Positions 39,654-49,702 are shown, counted from the stretch's first letter. The stretch: DNA of 64,000 nt from Nocardia testacea NBRC 100365 (GCF_000308775.1 NZ_BAGJ01000088.1:1-64000); one strand, 5' to 3'. The notes: generated by a model not told the origin, from the letters alone. Program-made: numbers and translations.

Positions 39654-42199
39654 CACCGCACCTCCGTCGCCGGCATGTCGTCGTCGACGTTACCGGGCGC
39701 CACCGCCAGGTCGACGGTGACCGTCAATCCCCCTCCGGGGGTGTCGGTGGCGGTGACGACACCGCCCATGGCGACGGCGAAACCCCGGACCACCGAGAGC
39801 CCGAGACCGAGGCCGCTGGTGTTGTCCCGGTCGCCCAATTGCTGGAACTGGTCGAACACCCGCTCGGTATCGGTGCCCGGGAGACCGGGCCCGTGGTCGA
39901 CGACCCGGACGATCACCCGCCCGTCGGCCGTGGTGGCGTCCACCTTCACCGGGGACTCCGCGCCGTAGCGCAATGCGTTGTCGATCAGATTGGCCAGAAT
40001 GCGCTCCAGCAGATCGGCGTCGGCGCGGACCGCCACCGATCCCACCCGGACCGTGACCCGGTCCAGGGAACTGCGGCGGGCGCCGCGCGGGCTGACCCCC
40101 ACGCTGACCAGCGCCCGGTGCACGACCTCGTCCAGGTAGACCGGCCGCATCCGCGGCCGCACCACCCCGGCGGCGAGCCGGGAGGAATCGAGCAGATTGC
40201 CGACCAGGGAGGTGAGTTGATCCGCCGATTCCTCCACCGTGGCCAGGAGTTCGGCGCGGTCCTCGGGAGAGAATTCGACATCGTCGGAGCGCAGGCTCGA
40301 CACGGCGGCCTTGACCGCGGCCAGCGGCGTGCGCAGATCGTGGCTCACCGCCGAGAGCAGATCACGCCGCAACCGGTCGGCCTCCGCGAGCGCGGCCGCC
40401 TGATTGGCCTCCTCGGCGAGCTGCCGGCGCTGCACCAACCCCACGGCTTGGTTGGCGACCGCTTCCAGGACGCGCCGATCCCGGGCGCGCAGCGTCGGAC
40501 CGGCCAGGAGCAGCCAGTAGTCGCCGTCGCTCACCTCCACGGCGGTGTCGGCGGTATCGGCGCGTTCGGGTGGATCGGTGCCGACCGCGGCGATCACCCC
40601 GTCGGCATGGTGCCGCAGGCTCACCGCTCGCTGGGCGTAGGTCCGGCGCAGCCGGTCCAGCAGCGCGGTGAGATCGGCGCCGCGCAATACCGACCCCGCG
40701 AACAGCGTCAGCAGTTCGGCTTCCCGGGACGCCTGTCCGGCCTGTTCGGCCCGGCGGGCGGCGGTATCGACCAGGACCGCCACCGCGACCGCGACCACCA
40801 GCAGTAGTACCGCGGGCAGGAAATTGTTCGGTTCCTGAATGGTGATGCTGTATCGCGGGTCGGTGAACAGGATGTTGAGCAGCAGCCCGGCGAGCAGCGC
40901 GGCGGCGATCGCGGGCAGGACGCCGCCGAACAGGGCGACCGCCAGGACCGCCACGAAGTACAGCGCGCTCTCGCTCACCAGATCGAGATAGCGGTCGAGC
41001 CAGGAGGCGAGCAAGGCCGAGATCGCCGAGGGCACCGCGAACGCGGCGACCCAGGCCGCTGTGCGCCGCAACCGGGGCCGCGGCCGCCGGCGGCGGCGCC
41101 GTCGTCCCGCCGCCTCGTGGGTCACCATGTGCACATCGATCTTGCCCGAGCGCTGCACCACCTCCGCGCCGATGCCCTCGTCCAGCATCCGCGCCCAGCG
41201 GGAGCGCCGGGAGGTACCCAGTACCAGCTGGGTGGCGTTGACCGTCCGCGCGAAATCGAGCAGGGCGGTGGGCACCTCGTCGCCGACCACCGTGTGCAGT
41301 TCGGCCCCCAGATGAGCGGCCAGTTCCCGGACCGCGGCCATCTGTGGCGCGGCCACACCGGTCAATCCGTCACCCCGGACCACGTGCACCACGAGGAGTT
41401 CGGCACTGGACTTGGCCGCGATCCGCCCGGCCCGCCGGACCAGCGTCTCCGACTCCCGGCCGCCGGTGACCGCCACGACCACCCGCTCCCGGGTCTCCCA
41501 GGTGTCGGTGATCCGATGGTCGGCGCGGTATTTCGCGAGGGCGGCGTCCACCTGGTCGGCCAGCCAGAGCAGCGCCAGTTCGCGCAGCGCGGTGAGGTTG
41601 CCGCGCCGGAAGTAATGGGCGAGTGCGGCATCGGCCTTGTCGGCCGCGTAGACATTGCCGAGACTTATCCGCCGCTGTAGCGCCTCGGGAGTGATGTCGA
41701 CCAGCTCGATCTGATCGGCGGCGCGTACCACCGAATCCGGGACGGTCTCGCGCTGGACGACGCCGGTGATCTGCTCGACCACATCGTTGAGGCCCTCCAG
41801 ATGCTGGATATTGACCGTGGAGACCACATCGATCCCGGCGGCCAGCAATTCCTGCACGTCCTCGTAGCGCTTGCGGTTACGGCTGCCCGGGGTGTTGGTG
41901 TGCGCCAGTTCGTCCACCAGCACCAGTTCCGGTTGCCGGCGCAGGACCGCGTCCACGTCCAGTTCGTACTGCACCGTCCCGCGGTAGGGGATCGCGATGC
42001 GGGGCAGTTGCTCGATGCCGTCGAGCAATTCGGCGGTCTGCGCGCGCCCGTGCGTCTCGACGATCGCGGCCACCACGTCCTGGCCGCGGCCGAGCCGGCG
42101 ATGCGCCTCGCCGAGCATCGCATACGTTTTCCCGACCCCGGGGGCGGCGCCGAGATAGATGCGCAGCTCACCCGGGGTGCGGTCGTGTGTCGTGCTCAC
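39653..42199 (-). CDS. kdpD: sensor histidine kinase KdpD
   Basis: An 848-residue potassium-sensor kinase. In order: the KdpD domain with Walker A GAAPGVGKTYAML (residues 17-29) and LVDELAHTNTPGSRNRKRYED; a USP-like domain (VVVAVTGGRESETLVRRAGR, about 230-370); four membrane helices (about 385-490); a GAF-like region; and a kinase core with [20 protein letters not shown] (phospho-His near residue 630) and HATPase motifs (LIDNALRYG, VVDHGPGLPG, SGLGLGLSVVRG). The USP domain is a known c-di-AMP receptor in some KdpDs; not shown here. The GTG start at 42199 lies 28 nt after kdpC. Confidence 0.93.
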   Translation of the reverse strand: MSTTHDRTPGELRIYLGAAPGVGKTYAMLGEAHRRLGRGQDVVAAIVETHGRAQTAELLDGIEQLPRIAIPYRGTVQYELDVDAVLRRQPELVLVDELAHTNTPGSRNRKRYEDVQELLAAGIDVVSTVNIQHLEGLNDVVEQITGVVQRETVPDSVVRAADQIELVDITPEALQRRISLGNVYAADKADAALAHYFRRGNLTALRELALLWLADQVDAALAKYRADHRITDTWETRERVVVAVTGGRESETLVRRAGRIAAKSSAELLVVHVVRGDGLTGVAAPQMAAVRELAAHLGAELHTVVGDEVPTALLDFARTVNATQLVLGTSRRSRWARMLDEGIGAEVVQRSGKIDVHMVTHEAAGRRRRRRRPRPRLRRTAAWVAAFAVPSAISALLASWLDRYLDLVSESALYFVAVLAVALFGGVLPAIAAALLAGLLLNILFTDPRYSITIQEPNNFLPAVLLLVVAVAVAVLVDTAARRAEQAGQASREAELLTLFAGSVLRGADLTALLDRLRRTYAQRAVSLRHHADGVIAAVGTDPPERADTADTAVEVSDGDYWLLLAGPTLRARDRRVLEAVANQAVGLVQRRQLAEEANQAAALAEADRLRRDLLSAVSHDLRTPLAAVKAAVSSLRSDDVEFSPEDRAELLATVEESADQLTSLVGNLLDSSRLAAGVVRPRMRPVYLDEVVHRALVSVGVSPRGARRSSLDRVTVRVGSVAVRADADLLERILANLIDNALRYGAESPVKVDATTADGRVIVRVVDHGPGLPGTDTERVFDQFQQLGDRDNTSGLGLGLSVVRGFAVAMGGVVTATDTPGGGLTVTVDLAVAPGNVDDDMPATEVR

Positions 42200-42227
42200 G
42201 TCGGCATCATGTCATCCCGCACCCGGA

Positions 42228-43172
42228 TCACGCGCCGCCCGCCGCGGGAGCGGGATAGCGGCGGTCGAGGTCGAGGTTGAGTTCGAGCACGTTCACCCGG
42301 GGTTCGCCGAGGAAGCCCAGTTCGCGGCCCGCGGTGTGCGCCGCCACGACCGCGCGCACTGCCGCCGGATCGACGCCCCGGGCCGTGGCGACCCGGCGCA
42401 CCTGGATATCGGCGTAGGCGGGGGAGATGTGCGGGTCCAGACCGCTACCGCTGCCGGTCACCGCGTCGGCCGGGACCGCCGGCCGCTCGGGGGCGTTCCC
42501 GGCGACCGGCACGATGCGTCCGGCCGAGTAGTCCTCGCCGTAGCGGGCGCATTCGACCCGGATGCCCTGATACTCGGCCAGGAATACCGCCGGCGCCGCG
42601 CCGGGGCGGGTGGGGCAGGGTTCGTTGACGCTGACCACGCGTTCGGGTGTGACCGTACCGTCGTGATGGAAGGCGCCCAGGACCGCCAGGACCGCCCCGG
42701 CACCGCCCGGGGTGCAGAACGGCCGCCTTCCGTCCACGCCCTCCAGTGCGCCGATCTCCCGGCTACGAGAGCACACCCGGGTCAGCAGGCTCGGCGCGAA
42801 ACCGGCTGTTTCCGGATCGTCGCCGGCGGCGAGCAGTGCCGGGTCGGCGGGTGTGTCGACCACGTCCTCCGGGCCGAGATTGCTGCCGCCCGAGGCCAGC
42901 CCGTCGTAGCCGTCGCCGGCCGCCGACGGCCTGCTCTGGAAGTACCAGGCGAGCGGCGCGCCCTCGGCATCGGTGAACGACTGGCCGATCAGCGAACTAC
43001 CGACCAGGCGGCCGTCGGTTTCGATGAGCGAACCCTCGGCGTTGCCGCGCAGGCCGGGCAACTGCCCGATCGCCCAGACACCGGCCGGATAGAGCAGACC
43101 GGTCACCAGGGTCAGGACCAGGAAGGCGCGCAGCGCCGCCAGATGCGGGCGGATCAGATCGGAGAGAGGCAT
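42228..43172 (-). CDS. kdpC: K+-transporting ATPase subunit KdpC with a large insertion
   Basis: A 314-residue KdpC, against about 190 for typical homologues. It has the single N-terminal membrane helix (residues 15-38) and the conserved flanks: [26 protein letters not shown] (residues 96-101), and [17 protein letters not shown] (about 241-257). Between the last two, where about 30-35 residues are usual, lie about 130. The insertion contains four cysteines (134, 153, 186, 208) and would face the cell exterior. KdpC stabilises the KdpAB complex. The gene begins 1 nt after kdpB. Apart from the insertion the protein is regular. Confidence 0.9.
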   Translation of the reverse strand: MPLSDLIRPHLAALRAFLVLTLVTGLLYPAGVWAIGQLPGLRGNAEGSLIETDGRLVGSSLIGQSFTDAEGAPLAWYFQSRPSAAGDGYDGLASGGSNLGPEDVVDTPADPALLAAGDDPETAGFAPSLLTRVCSRSREIGALEGVDGRRPFCTPGGAGAVLAVLGAFHHDGTVTPERVVSVNEPCPTRPGAAPAVFLAEYQGIRVECARYGEDYSAGRIVPVAGNAPERPAVPADAVTGSGSGLDPHISPAYADIQVRRVATARGVDPAAVRAVVAAHTAGRELGFLGEPRVNVLELNLDLDRRYPAPAAGGA

Positions 43173-43173
43173 A

Positions 43174-45318
43174 TCAGGACATCCCGGGCAGGTATTGGAC
43201 GAACAGGTCGATGAGTTTGATCCCGAGGAACGGCGCGACGATGCCGCCCAGCCCGTAGACGGACAGGTTGCGGCGCAACAGTCTCGACGCGCTACCGGGG
43301 GTGTACCGCACGCCGCGCAGGGCCAGCGGTATCAGTGCCACGATGACCAGGGCGTTGAAGATCACCGCGGACAGGATCGCCGACTGCGGACTGGTCAGGC
43401 GCATGACGTTCAGCAGATCCAGACCGGGGAACAGCCCGACGAACAGAGCCGGGATGATCGCGAAGTACTTGGCGATATCGTTGGCGATCGAGAAGGTGGT
43501 CAGCGCTCCGCGGGTGATGAGCAACTGTTTACCGATCTCCACGATCTCGATCAGTTTGGTGGGGTCGGAATCCAGATCCACCATATTGCCCGCCTCTTTC
43601 GCGGCCGAGGTCCCGGTGTTCATGGCGACTCCGACATCGGCCTGCGCCAGCGCCGGGGCGTCGTTGGTGCCGTCCCCGGTCATGGCGACCAGCCGGCCGC
43701 CCGCCTGTTCGCGTTTGATCAGCGCCAGTTTGTCCTCCGGCGTGGCCTCGGCGAGGAAATCGTCCACACCGGCCTCGTCGGCGATCGCCGCGGCGGTCCG
43801 CGGATTGTCGCCGGTGATCATGACGGTGCGGATGCCCATCCGGCGCATTTCGTCGAACCGTTCCCGCATGCCCTGCTTCACCACGTCCTCGAGTTGGATG
43901 ACACCGAGGAGGCGGGCGTCGCCGTCGAGTATCTCCCCGACCACCAGGGGTGTACCGCCGGCCGCCGAAATCCCGTCCACCACGACGCCCAGTTCGGTGG
44001 GCACCGTGCCACCCCGGCTGCGGATCCATTCGGATACCGCGCCGGCCGCGCCTTTGCGCAGCTCATGGGAATCCACATCCACCCCGGACATCCGGGTGGC
44101 CGCGCTGAAGGGCACCCACTGCGCGTGGGTGAGTTCCCCGGGCGTGCGCTCCCGGAGCCCGTGCGCCTCCTTGGCGTGGACCACGATCGAGCGGCCCTCC
44201 GGGGTCTCGTCGGCGAGACTGGACAGCTGCGCCGCGTCGGCCAGCCGGGCGGCGTCCACCCCGGTGAGTGGGATGAAGCCCGCGGCCTGCCGGTTCCCGA
44301 GGGTGATCGTGCCGGTCTTGTCCAGCAGCAGAGTGTTCACATCCCCGGCCGCTTCGACCGCGCGACCGGACATGGCCAGGACATTGCGCTGCACCAGCCG
44401 GTCCATCCCCGCGATGCCGATGGCCGAGAGCAGGGCGCCGATGGTCGTCGGGATCAGGCACACCAGCAGCGAGACCAGCACGATCCCGGTGACCCCGTGG
44501 GCGTCGAGCGCCAGACCGTCGGGCACTCCGGGATTGCCGGCCTTCGAGTAGATCGCCAGCGGCTGCAGGGTCACCACCGCGACCACGAAGATGATGGTCA
44601 GCGCCGCCAGCAGGATGTTCAGCGCGATCTCATTGGGTGTCTTCTGCCGGGCCGCGCCCTCCACCAGGGCGATCATCTTGTCGATGAAGCTCTGCCCCGG
44701 TTCCTGGGTGATCCGGACGACGATACGGTCCGACAGCACCGTCGTCCCGCCGGTGACCGCCGACCGATCGCCCCCGGATTCCCGGATCACCGGCGCGGAT
44801 TCGCCGGTGATGGCGGATTCGTCCACCGAGGCGATGCCCTCGACCACGTCACCGTCGCCCGGGACGACCTGTCCCGCCTCGACCACGACGTGATCGCCGC
44901 GCCGCAGCTCCGGCGCCGGCACCGGCTCCTCGGTCACCGGTGCGCCCGGCGCCCAGTCGCGCAGCCGCCGGGCGACGGTATCGGCCTTGGCCTTACGCAG
45001 CGTATCGGCCTGCGCTTTGCCGCGGCCTTCGGCGACCGCCTCGGCCAGGTTGGCGAAGACCACCGTCAGCCACAGCCACACCACGATGGCCCAGCCGAAG
45101 AAGGTGGGGTCCGCGAGCACGAGAACGGTCGCCCATACGGCGCCGATCTCCACGATGAACATCACCGGGTTGCGCCACAGCGTGCGGGGATCGAGTTTGC
45201 GCAGCGCCTGGGGCAGCGATCTCAGCAGCATGTGCGGGTCCAGCAGACCGCCCCGGACCGGTTTGTGCGTGGATTTCGGGCCGGACATACCGGGTGATTC
45301 GAGAGTGGGGGCAGACAT
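43174..45318 (-). CDS. kdpB: K+-transporting P-type ATPase subunit KdpB
   Basis: A 714-residue P-type ATPase. The phosphorylation motif is [13 protein letters not shown] (Asp near residue 337), the actuator loop is [10 protein letters not shown], the hinge is [25 protein letters not shown], and [33 protein letters not shown] follows. Seven membrane segments are predicted. An N-terminal Pro/Lys-rich extension of about 25 residues precedes the [19 protein letters not shown] start of the family. It powers K+ uptake with KdpA. The ATG overlaps the kdpA stop (TGATG). Confidence 0.94.
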   Translation of the reverse strand: MSAPTLESPGMSGPKSTHKPVRGGLLDPHMLLRSLPQALRKLDPRTLWRNPVMFIVEIGAVWATVLVLADPTFFGWAIVVWLWLTVVFANLAEAVAEGRGKAQADTLRKAKADTVARRLRDWAPGAPVTEEPVPAPELRRGDHVVVEAGQVVPGDGDVVEGIASVDESAITGESAPVIRESGGDRSAVTGGTTVLSDRIVVRITQEPGQSFIDKMIALVEGAARQKTPNEIALNILLAALTIIFVVAVVTLQPLAIYSKAGNPGVPDGLALDAHGVTGIVLVSLLVCLIPTTIGALLSAIGIAGMDRLVQRNVLAMSGRAVEAAGDVNTLLLDKTGTITLGNRQAAGFIPLTGVDAARLADAAQLSSLADETPEGRSIVVHAKEAHGLRERTPGELTHAQWVPFSAATRMSGVDVDSHELRKGAAGAVSEWIRSRGGTVPTELGVVVDGISAAGGTPLVVGEILDGDARLLGVIQLEDVVKQGMRERFDEMRRMGIRTVMITGDNPRTAAAIADEAGVDDFLAEATPEDKLALIKREQAGGRLVAMTGDGTNDAPALAQADVGVAMNTGTSAAKEAGNMVDLDSDPTKLIEIVEIGKQLLITRGALTTFSIANDIAKYFAIIPALFVGLFPGLDLLNVMRLTSPQSAILSAVIFNALVIVALIPLALRGVRYTPGSASRLLRRNLSVYGLGGIVAPFLGIKLIDLFVQYLPGMS

Positions 45319-46988
45319 CAGAGGAGTCCCTCCGCGAGCGGCCCGAGCGCCAGCGCGGGCAGGAAGGTGAGCGCGACCAGGATCAGCGTGACGCCGACGA
45401 CCAGGCCGACGAACTGTGGTCGATGGGTCGGCAGCGTTCCGTCGGATTCCGGAGTGCTGCCCTGGCGGGCGAGCGATCCGGCCAGCGCCAGGACCAGGAT
45501 CATCGGCAGGAAGCGGCCGAAGAGCATGGCCAGGCCCAGCGCGGTGTTGAACCAGTCCGTGTTACCGGACAGGCCCGCGAAGGCCGACCCGTTGTTGTTG
45601 CCCGCCGAGGTGAACGCGTAGAGCACTTCGGAGAGGCCGTGCGGCCCGGAGTTCAGCATGGACGCGCGTTGTCCGGGCATGGCCACGGCCACGGCGGTGC
45701 CGGTCAGCACGATCACCGGCGTGACGAGGAAGTATCCCGCGGCGAGCTTGATCTCGCGGGGGGTGATCTTCTTGCCGAGGTATTCCGGTGTCCGGCCGAC
45801 CATCAGCCCGGCCACGAACACGGTGATCACCGCCAGCACGAGCAACCCGTACAGTCCGGACCCCACGCCGCCCGGCGCGACCTCGCCCAGCTGCATGTTG
45901 AACATCAGGATCATGCCGCCGAGACCGGTGTAGGAGTCGTGCATCGAGTCGACGGCTCCGGTGGAGGTGAGCGTGGTGGCGCCGGCGAAGGTCGCCGAAT
46001 TCGATACACCGAAGCGCTGTTCCACGCCCTCGGTCGCCGCTCCGACCGCGGCCGGCACGGTGCCGTGGTGCTGGAGCTGGAACATATTGACCAACCCGAT
46101 GCTCACCAGGGCGAGCACGGCCATCACGGCGGTGACGGCGTAACCCTGGCGGGGACTGCCGACCATGCGCCCGAAGGTGCGCGGCAGCGAGAAGGCGATG
46201 ACCATGAGCAGGAAGATCTCCAGCCAGTTGGTCCAGGCGGCCGGGTTCTCGAAGGGATGCGCCGAGTTGGCGTTGTAGAAACCGCCGCCGTTGGTGCCCA
46301 GTTCCTTGATGGCTTCCTGGCTCGCGACCAGACCGCCCGGCAGGGTCTGCTCCGCGCCGCCGAGCGTGGTGGCGACCTGATCGTGCAGGTGCAGATTCTG
46401 GATCACGCCACCCGCGATCAGCGCCACGGCCGATACGGTCGCCAGCGGCAGCAGGATGCGCAGAGTGCCGCGCACCAGGTCGACCCAGAAGTTCCCCAGC
46501 GTTCCGGTCCGCGAGCGGACGAAGCCGCGCACGAACGCCATCGCGACCGCCATGCCGACCGCGGCCGAGACGAAGTTCTGGACCGACAGTCCGGCCGCCT
46601 GCGCGATATGACCGAGGGTCGATTCGCCCGCGTAGTTCTGCCAGTTGGTATTGGTGACGAAGCTGACCGCGGTATTCCAGGCCAGGGCGGCGGTCATGGG
46701 TGTGCCCTGGCCGGCGGGCACCAGCGGCAGCCGGTCCTGGACGAGGAGCAGGAAGTACAGGAACAGCAGGCCGATCGCGGAGAAGGCGAGCACACTGCGG
46801 GCGTAGCCGCCCCAGGTCTGCTCACGGTCGGGATCGGCGCCGATCACCCGGTAGATACCCCGCTCGATCCGGGAATGGCCGGTGCGGCTGTACACGCGGT
46901 ACATATAGTCCCCGAGGGGCACATGCACGAGCGCCAGCGCGGCCACCAGGGCGGCGACGAACAGCAGCCCGGCGATGGTGGTACTCAC
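45318..46988 (-). CDS. kdpA: K+-transporting ATPase subunit KdpA
   Basis: A 556-residue K+-channel-like subunit with ten membrane helices. The four pore loops are visible as [48 protein letters not shown] and [14 protein letters not shown], which make the selectivity filter. GTG 46988 immediately follows the kdpF stop (TGAGTG). No anomalies in length or motifs were seen. It is the K+-conducting subunit of the KdpFABC pump. Confidence 0.94.
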   Translation of the reverse strand: MSTTIAGLLFVAALVAALALVHVPLGDYMYRVYSRTGHSRIERGIYRVIGADPDREQTWGGYARSVLAFSAIGLLFLYFLLLVQDRLPLVPAGQGTPMTAALAWNTAVSFVTNTNWQNYAGESTLGHIAQAAGLSVQNFVSAAVGMAVAMAFVRGFVRSRTGTLGNFWVDLVRGTLRILLPLATVSAVALIAGGVIQNLHLHDQVATTLGGAEQTLPGGLVASQEAIKELGTNGGGFYNANSAHPFENPAAWTNWLEIFLLMVIAFSLPRTFGRMVGSPRQGYAVTAVMAVLALVSIGLVNMFQLQHHGTVPAAVGAATEGVEQRFGVSNSATFAGATTLTSTGAVDSMHDSYTGLGGMILMFNMQLGEVAPGGVGSGLYGLLVLAVITVFVAGLMVGRTPEYLGKKITPREIKLAAGYFLVTPVIVLTGTAVAVAMPGQRASMLNSGPHGLSEVLYAFTSAGNNNGSAFAGLSGNTDWFNTALGLAMLFGRFLPMILVLALAGSLARQGSTPESDGTLPTHRPQFVGLVVGVTLILVALTFLPALALGPLAEGLL

Positions 46989-47078
46989 TCAGAACCTCTC
47001 GGGGAACAGCAGGGCGGCCACCAGGAACGCGGTCACCAGAACGGCCAGGACCAGCCCCACGGCATTGACGATGTTCAC
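46989..47078 (-). CDS. kdpF: K+-transporting ATPase subunit KdpF
   Basis: A 29-residue membrane peptide: a single hydrophobic helix (NIVNAVGLVLAVLVTAFLVA) ending in ALLFPERF, the conserved KdpF terminus. GTG 47078 overlaps the preceding 27-aa gene by 4 nt (GTGA), and its stop abuts the kdpA GTG. KdpF stabilises the Kdp complex. It is too short for most gene finders but supported by position, ending and coupling. Confidence 0.88.
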   Translation of the reverse strand: MNIVNAVGLVLAVLVTAFLVAALLFPERF

Positions 47079-47158
47079 AAGCGCTCCACCATTCGCTGGA
47101 CGAATCCGAGCACACCGAACACCGCGACCGTGACCACGAGAAAGGCCAGGATCGACAC
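47075..47158 (-). CDS. 27-aa membrane peptide coupled to kdpF
   Basis: A 27-residue peptide with one membrane helix (SILAFLVVTVAVFGVLGFV) and a basic/acidic tail (QRMVERL). GTG 47158 has a perfect GGAGG site 6 nt upstream, the strongest ribosome site in the operon. The stop overlaps the kdpF GTG (GTGA), while kdpF has no clear ribosome site of its own, so kdpF translation probably depends on this peptide. Short membrane peptides before kdpF exist in other actinobacteria but are usually unannotated. The role is unknown; an extra small Kdp subunit is possible. Confidence 0.7.
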   Translation of the reverse strand: MSILAFLVVTVAVFGVLGFVQRMVERL

Positions 47159-47597
47159 TTCCGCCTCCGTTCCGAGAACCCGGGGCAGCGCGATGCGGCC
47201 GATCGGCCGCTGCTGCCGAACCGGATCGAAACTACGAGCCGCGCGGTAGGTGCTCCGCACACGTTGACGGGTCCTTTACGGGCCGCGTTTCCGCCTTGAC
47301 GCCTTCCTTGCGCGTGTCACCCGGCTACTGTGACGCGTGCCGCCGCCGGTCGCGTTCGCCGGACGACTTCTCTGTTCTACTCCGTGCGCCGCCATCGACG
47401 ACCCGGTGACCGGACGATCGCCGGGAAGAAGTGCTCGCCGCCCGGTCGATCGCGGGGCGGGGGTGGTGGGACAAGTCTCTGAGCGGCTGTATGCGCGAAC
47501 TCGCCCGCGACACGGCGCCGGGGGCGCACGCTGTAGGGGAAGCGCATGTTCGCAACGGCCGTCTGATCTGTCCCGGCACGCACAACGGAGGTCGCTC
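47159..47597. promoter_or_regulatory. 439-nt divergent region between kdp and a 35-aa gene
   Basis: This region should carry the kdp promoter (minus) and that of the small gene (plus). TTGACG occurs twice on the plus strand near 47272 and 47298 without a matching -10 box. GTCAC-N9-GTGAC forms a dyad at about 47316-47337. The last 190 nt before the small gene are GC-rich and could fold, but I recognise no riboswitch class. The exact promoters cannot be fixed by eye. Confidence 0.35.
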
Positions 47598-47705
47598 ATG
47601 CACCCGTTCGCCTATCAGCCCCTCGAACTCGTCCAGGCCGTCATCTTGGCCGTACGGTGCGTCCTGCACGTGTATTCGTCGGGCACCCCGTGTGTCCCCA
47701 GTTGA
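47598..47705 (+). CDS. 35-aa peptide of unknown function
   Basis: A short gene: MHPFAYQPLELVQAVILAVR, then CVLHVYSSGTPCVPS. A GGAGG site lies 6 nt before the ATG, and a 17-bp perfect hairpin follows 9 nt after the stop, so this looks like a complete transcription unit. The middle is amphipathic to hydrophobic (LVQAVILAVRCVL), and two cysteines are present near the end (21 and 32). It is not a known leader peptide type to me. It may be a short membrane-associated peptide or a leader ORF whose downstream gene is absent. Confidence 0.5.
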   Translation: MHPFAYQPLELVQAVILAVRCVLHVYSSGTPCVPS

Positions 47706-47713
47706 CGCCGGAA

Positions 47714-47762
47714 GCGCCGCGGGCCTGCCGGCTCCCGGCCGGAAGCGGCAGGCCCGCGGCGC
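47714..47762. terminator. very strong bidirectional hairpin
   Basis: GCGCCGCGGGCCTGCCG (47714-47730) pairs perfectly with CGGCAGGCCCGCGGCGC (47746-47762), a 17-bp stem with a 15-nt loop. It lies between the 35-aa gene (plus) and the lipoprotein gene (minus, stop at 47770). It is the longest perfect stem I found in the window. Confidence 0.85.
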
Positions 47763-47769
47763 GCCTCGC

Positions 47770-48204
47770 TCAGTAGCAGTCGGTCGGCTCACCCACCTTG
47801 ACCACCGACAGCACCGCGTCGCCTTCCCCGATGGGTGTGCCGGGCTCCGGTCTCTGCGCCACCACCACCCAGTTGCGGTCCACCACCTGTGACCGGCCCC
47901 GGCCGGTGGCGTCCTCGCTCCGGGAGTAGAAGACCCCGGTCGTCTGGATGAGATCCTGTGCCGCCTGCAGGTTCATGCAGACGACCGCGGGCATCGTCGC
48001 GGTGGCGGTATCGGCGACCGAGGGCGCCGTCTCGGTGCCGGCCGATCGCGGCGCGGGCGCGGGCGCGGTGAGTGTGACGGTGGTGATCCGGACCGGGACC
48101 GCCGACGCCACAGCCGTGTACGACTCCGTATCCGGTTCGGGGGAGCCGCAGGCGGCCAGTACCGCCAGAGCCGCCGCGATCACGCACACGCTGAGTATCT
48201 TCAT
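47770..48204 (-). CDS. PASTA-like domain lipoprotein
   Basis: A 144-residue exported protein. The signal peptide ends in a lipobox (ALAVLAACGS), Cys near residue 19. After a Pro/Thr/Ala linker comes a PASTA-like unit: MNLQAAQDLIQTTGVFYSRSEDATGRG, then WVVVAQRPEPGTPIGEGDAVLSVVKVG, ending TDCY. A Cys in VVCMNL and the terminal Cys may form a disulfide. PASTA domains bind peptidoglycan fragments in serine/threonine kinases; a lone lipoprotein form is common in actinobacteria. ATG 48204 has a GAGG site 6 nt upstream. A strong hairpin (47714-47762) ends the transcript. Confidence 0.78.
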   Translation of the reverse strand: MKILSVCVIAAALAVLAACGSPEPDTESYTAVASAVPVRITTVTLTAPAPAPRSAGTETAPSVADTATATMPAVVCMNLQAAQDLIQTTGVFYSRSEDATGRGRSQVVDRNWVVVAQRPEPGTPIGEGDAVLSVVKVGEPTDCY

Positions 48205-48324
48205 GAGCATCCTCTCGACCTTCGATGAAGTGGTGTGGATCACTCGCAGATCGATCGGCTATCGATACTTGTTACGCGCGCAGGGAAATCGATGTCGTCG
48301 CCGGGGGTCCGGAGAAGGCAGAAG

Positions 48325-48354
48325 GGCCGGATCCGCCGGGTGGCGGATCCGGCC
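48325..48354 (-). terminator. perfect hairpin after metY
   Basis: GGCCGGATCCGCC (48325-48337) pairs with GGCGGATCCGGCC (48342-48354), 13 bp with a GGGT loop, 22 nt past the stop of the sulfhydrylase gene. The stem extends by one further G-C pair. Confidence 0.8.
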
Positions 48355-48376
48355 CCGAGAACCCGGGCCTCGCGAA

Positions 48377-49702
48377 TTACTCTGCGGCGGCGGCGAACCC
48401 GGCCTTCAGATCGTCGAGAATGTCCTCGATGCCTTCGATGCCCACCGCCAGGCGCACCAGTCCCGGCGTGACACCCGAGCTGAGCTGCTCGTCCGGGGTC
48501 AGCTGGGAGTGGGTGGTGGAGGCGGGATGGATGACCAGCGAACGGACATCGCCGATATTGGCGACATGGCTGTGCAGGGTCAGCGCGTCCACGAACTTCT
48601 TGCCCGCGTCGACTCCTCCGGCCAGTTCGAAACCGACGACCGCACCGGTGCCCTTGGGCGCCAGCTGCTTACCCCGCTCGTACCAGGGCGAGGACGGCAG
48701 CCCCGCGTAGGAGACCGAGGTGACTTCCGGCCGCTCGGTGAGGAATTCGGCGACCGCCTGCGCGTTCTGGACGTGCCGCTCCACCCGCAGGCTCAACGTC
48801 TCCAGGCCCTGGCTGATCAGGAACGCGTTGAACGGCGCGATCGCGGTACCGAGGTCGCGCAGCAGCTGGACCCGCGCCTTGAGCGCGTAGGCCGGGGCGC
48901 CGAGGTCGGCGAATACGGCGCCGTGGTAGCTCGGGTCCGGCTCGGTGAAACCGGGGAAGCGCGGGCCGTCGGCGCCGCGAACGGTCCAGTCGAAGGTGCC
49001 GCCGTCGACGATCACACCCGCGATCGCGGCGCCGTGGCCGCCGAGGTACTTGGTCGCCGAATGGACGACGATATCGGCGCCGTGCGCGAGGGGCTGGATC
49101 AGATACGGGGTCGCGACCGTGTTGTCGACGATCAGCGGTACCCCCGCGCCGTGCGCGACCTCGGCGATACCGGGGATATCGAAGATGTGGTTCTGCGGGT
49201 TGGACACCGTCTCGCCGTAGAAGGCCTTGGTGTTCGGCCGGATCGCGGCACGCCACTGGTCGAGATCGTCGGGATCGGAGACGAAGGAGACCTCGATACC
49301 CAGCTTGGGCAGCGTGTAGTGGAACAGGTTGTAGGTGCCGCCGTAGAGCCGCGGGCTGGAGACGATATGGTCACCGGCGCCGGCGAGGTTCAGGATCGCC
49401 AGGGTTTCCGCCGCCTGCCCCGAGGACACCAGCAGCGCCGCCACTCCACCCTCGAGCGCCGCGATCCGCTGTTCGACGGCGTCCTGGGTCGGGTTCATGA
49501 TCCGGGTGTAGATATTGCCCGGCTCCGCCAGCCCGAACAGCGCCGCGGCGTGCGCCGTGTCGCGGAAGGTGTACGACGTGGTCTGGTAGATGGGGAGGGC
49601 CCGGGCGTTGGTGCTCGCGTCGGGATCCTGGCCGACGTGGATCTGCTTGGTCTCGAAGCTCCAACCGGCGGTCGGGTCGGCCGGCGGGGTGGTTTCGGTC
49701 AT
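48377..49702 (-). CDS. metY: O-acetylhomoserine/O-acetylserine sulfhydrylase
   Basis: A 441-residue PLP enzyme of the Cys/Met metabolism family. YQTTSYTFRDTAHAAALFGL and NIYTRIMNPTQDAVEQRIAALEGG open the fold. The PLP Lys is in VHSATKYLGGHG, and the conserved PASTTHSQLT loop follows near residue 385. It makes homocysteine from O-acetylhomoserine and sulfide; in Mycobacterium this is metC/Rv3340. The usual partner metX is not within the window. ATG 49702 has an AGGAG site about 10 nt upstream. No SAM riboswitch was recognised in the 220-nt leader. Confidence 0.92.
   Translation of the reverse strand: MTETTPPADPTAGWSFETKQIHVGQDPDASTNARALPIYQTTSYTFRDTAHAAALFGLAEPGNIYTRIMNPTQDAVEQRIAALEGGVAALLVSSGQAAETLAILNLAGAGDHIVSSPRLYGGTYNLFHYTLPKLGIEVSFVSDPDDLDQWRAAIRPNTKAFYGETVSNPQNHIFDIPGIAEVAHGAGVPLIVDNTVATPYLIQPLAHGADIVVHSATKYLGGHGAAIAGVIVDGGTFDWTVRGADGPRFPGFTEPDPSYHGAVFADLGAPAYALKARVQLLRDLGTAIAPFNAFLISQGLETLSLRVERHVQNAQAVAEFLTERPEVTSVSYAGLPSSPWYERGKQLAPKGTGAVVGFELAGGVDAGKKFVDALTLHSHVANIGDVRSLVIHPASTTHSQLTPDEQLSSGVTPGLVRLAVGIEGIEDILDDLKAGFAAAAE

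Noticed and set aside
43195..45297. 700-codon plus-strand frame across kdpB
   Set aside because: It is a GC-driven shadow antisense to kdpB; the His/Gln/Arg/Asp-rich translation has no recognisable fold.
47159..47597. c-di-AMP (ydaO) riboswitch before kdp or before the 35-aa gene
   Set aside because: The conserved purine-rich core elements are not visible on either strand; only generic GC-rich pairing is seen.
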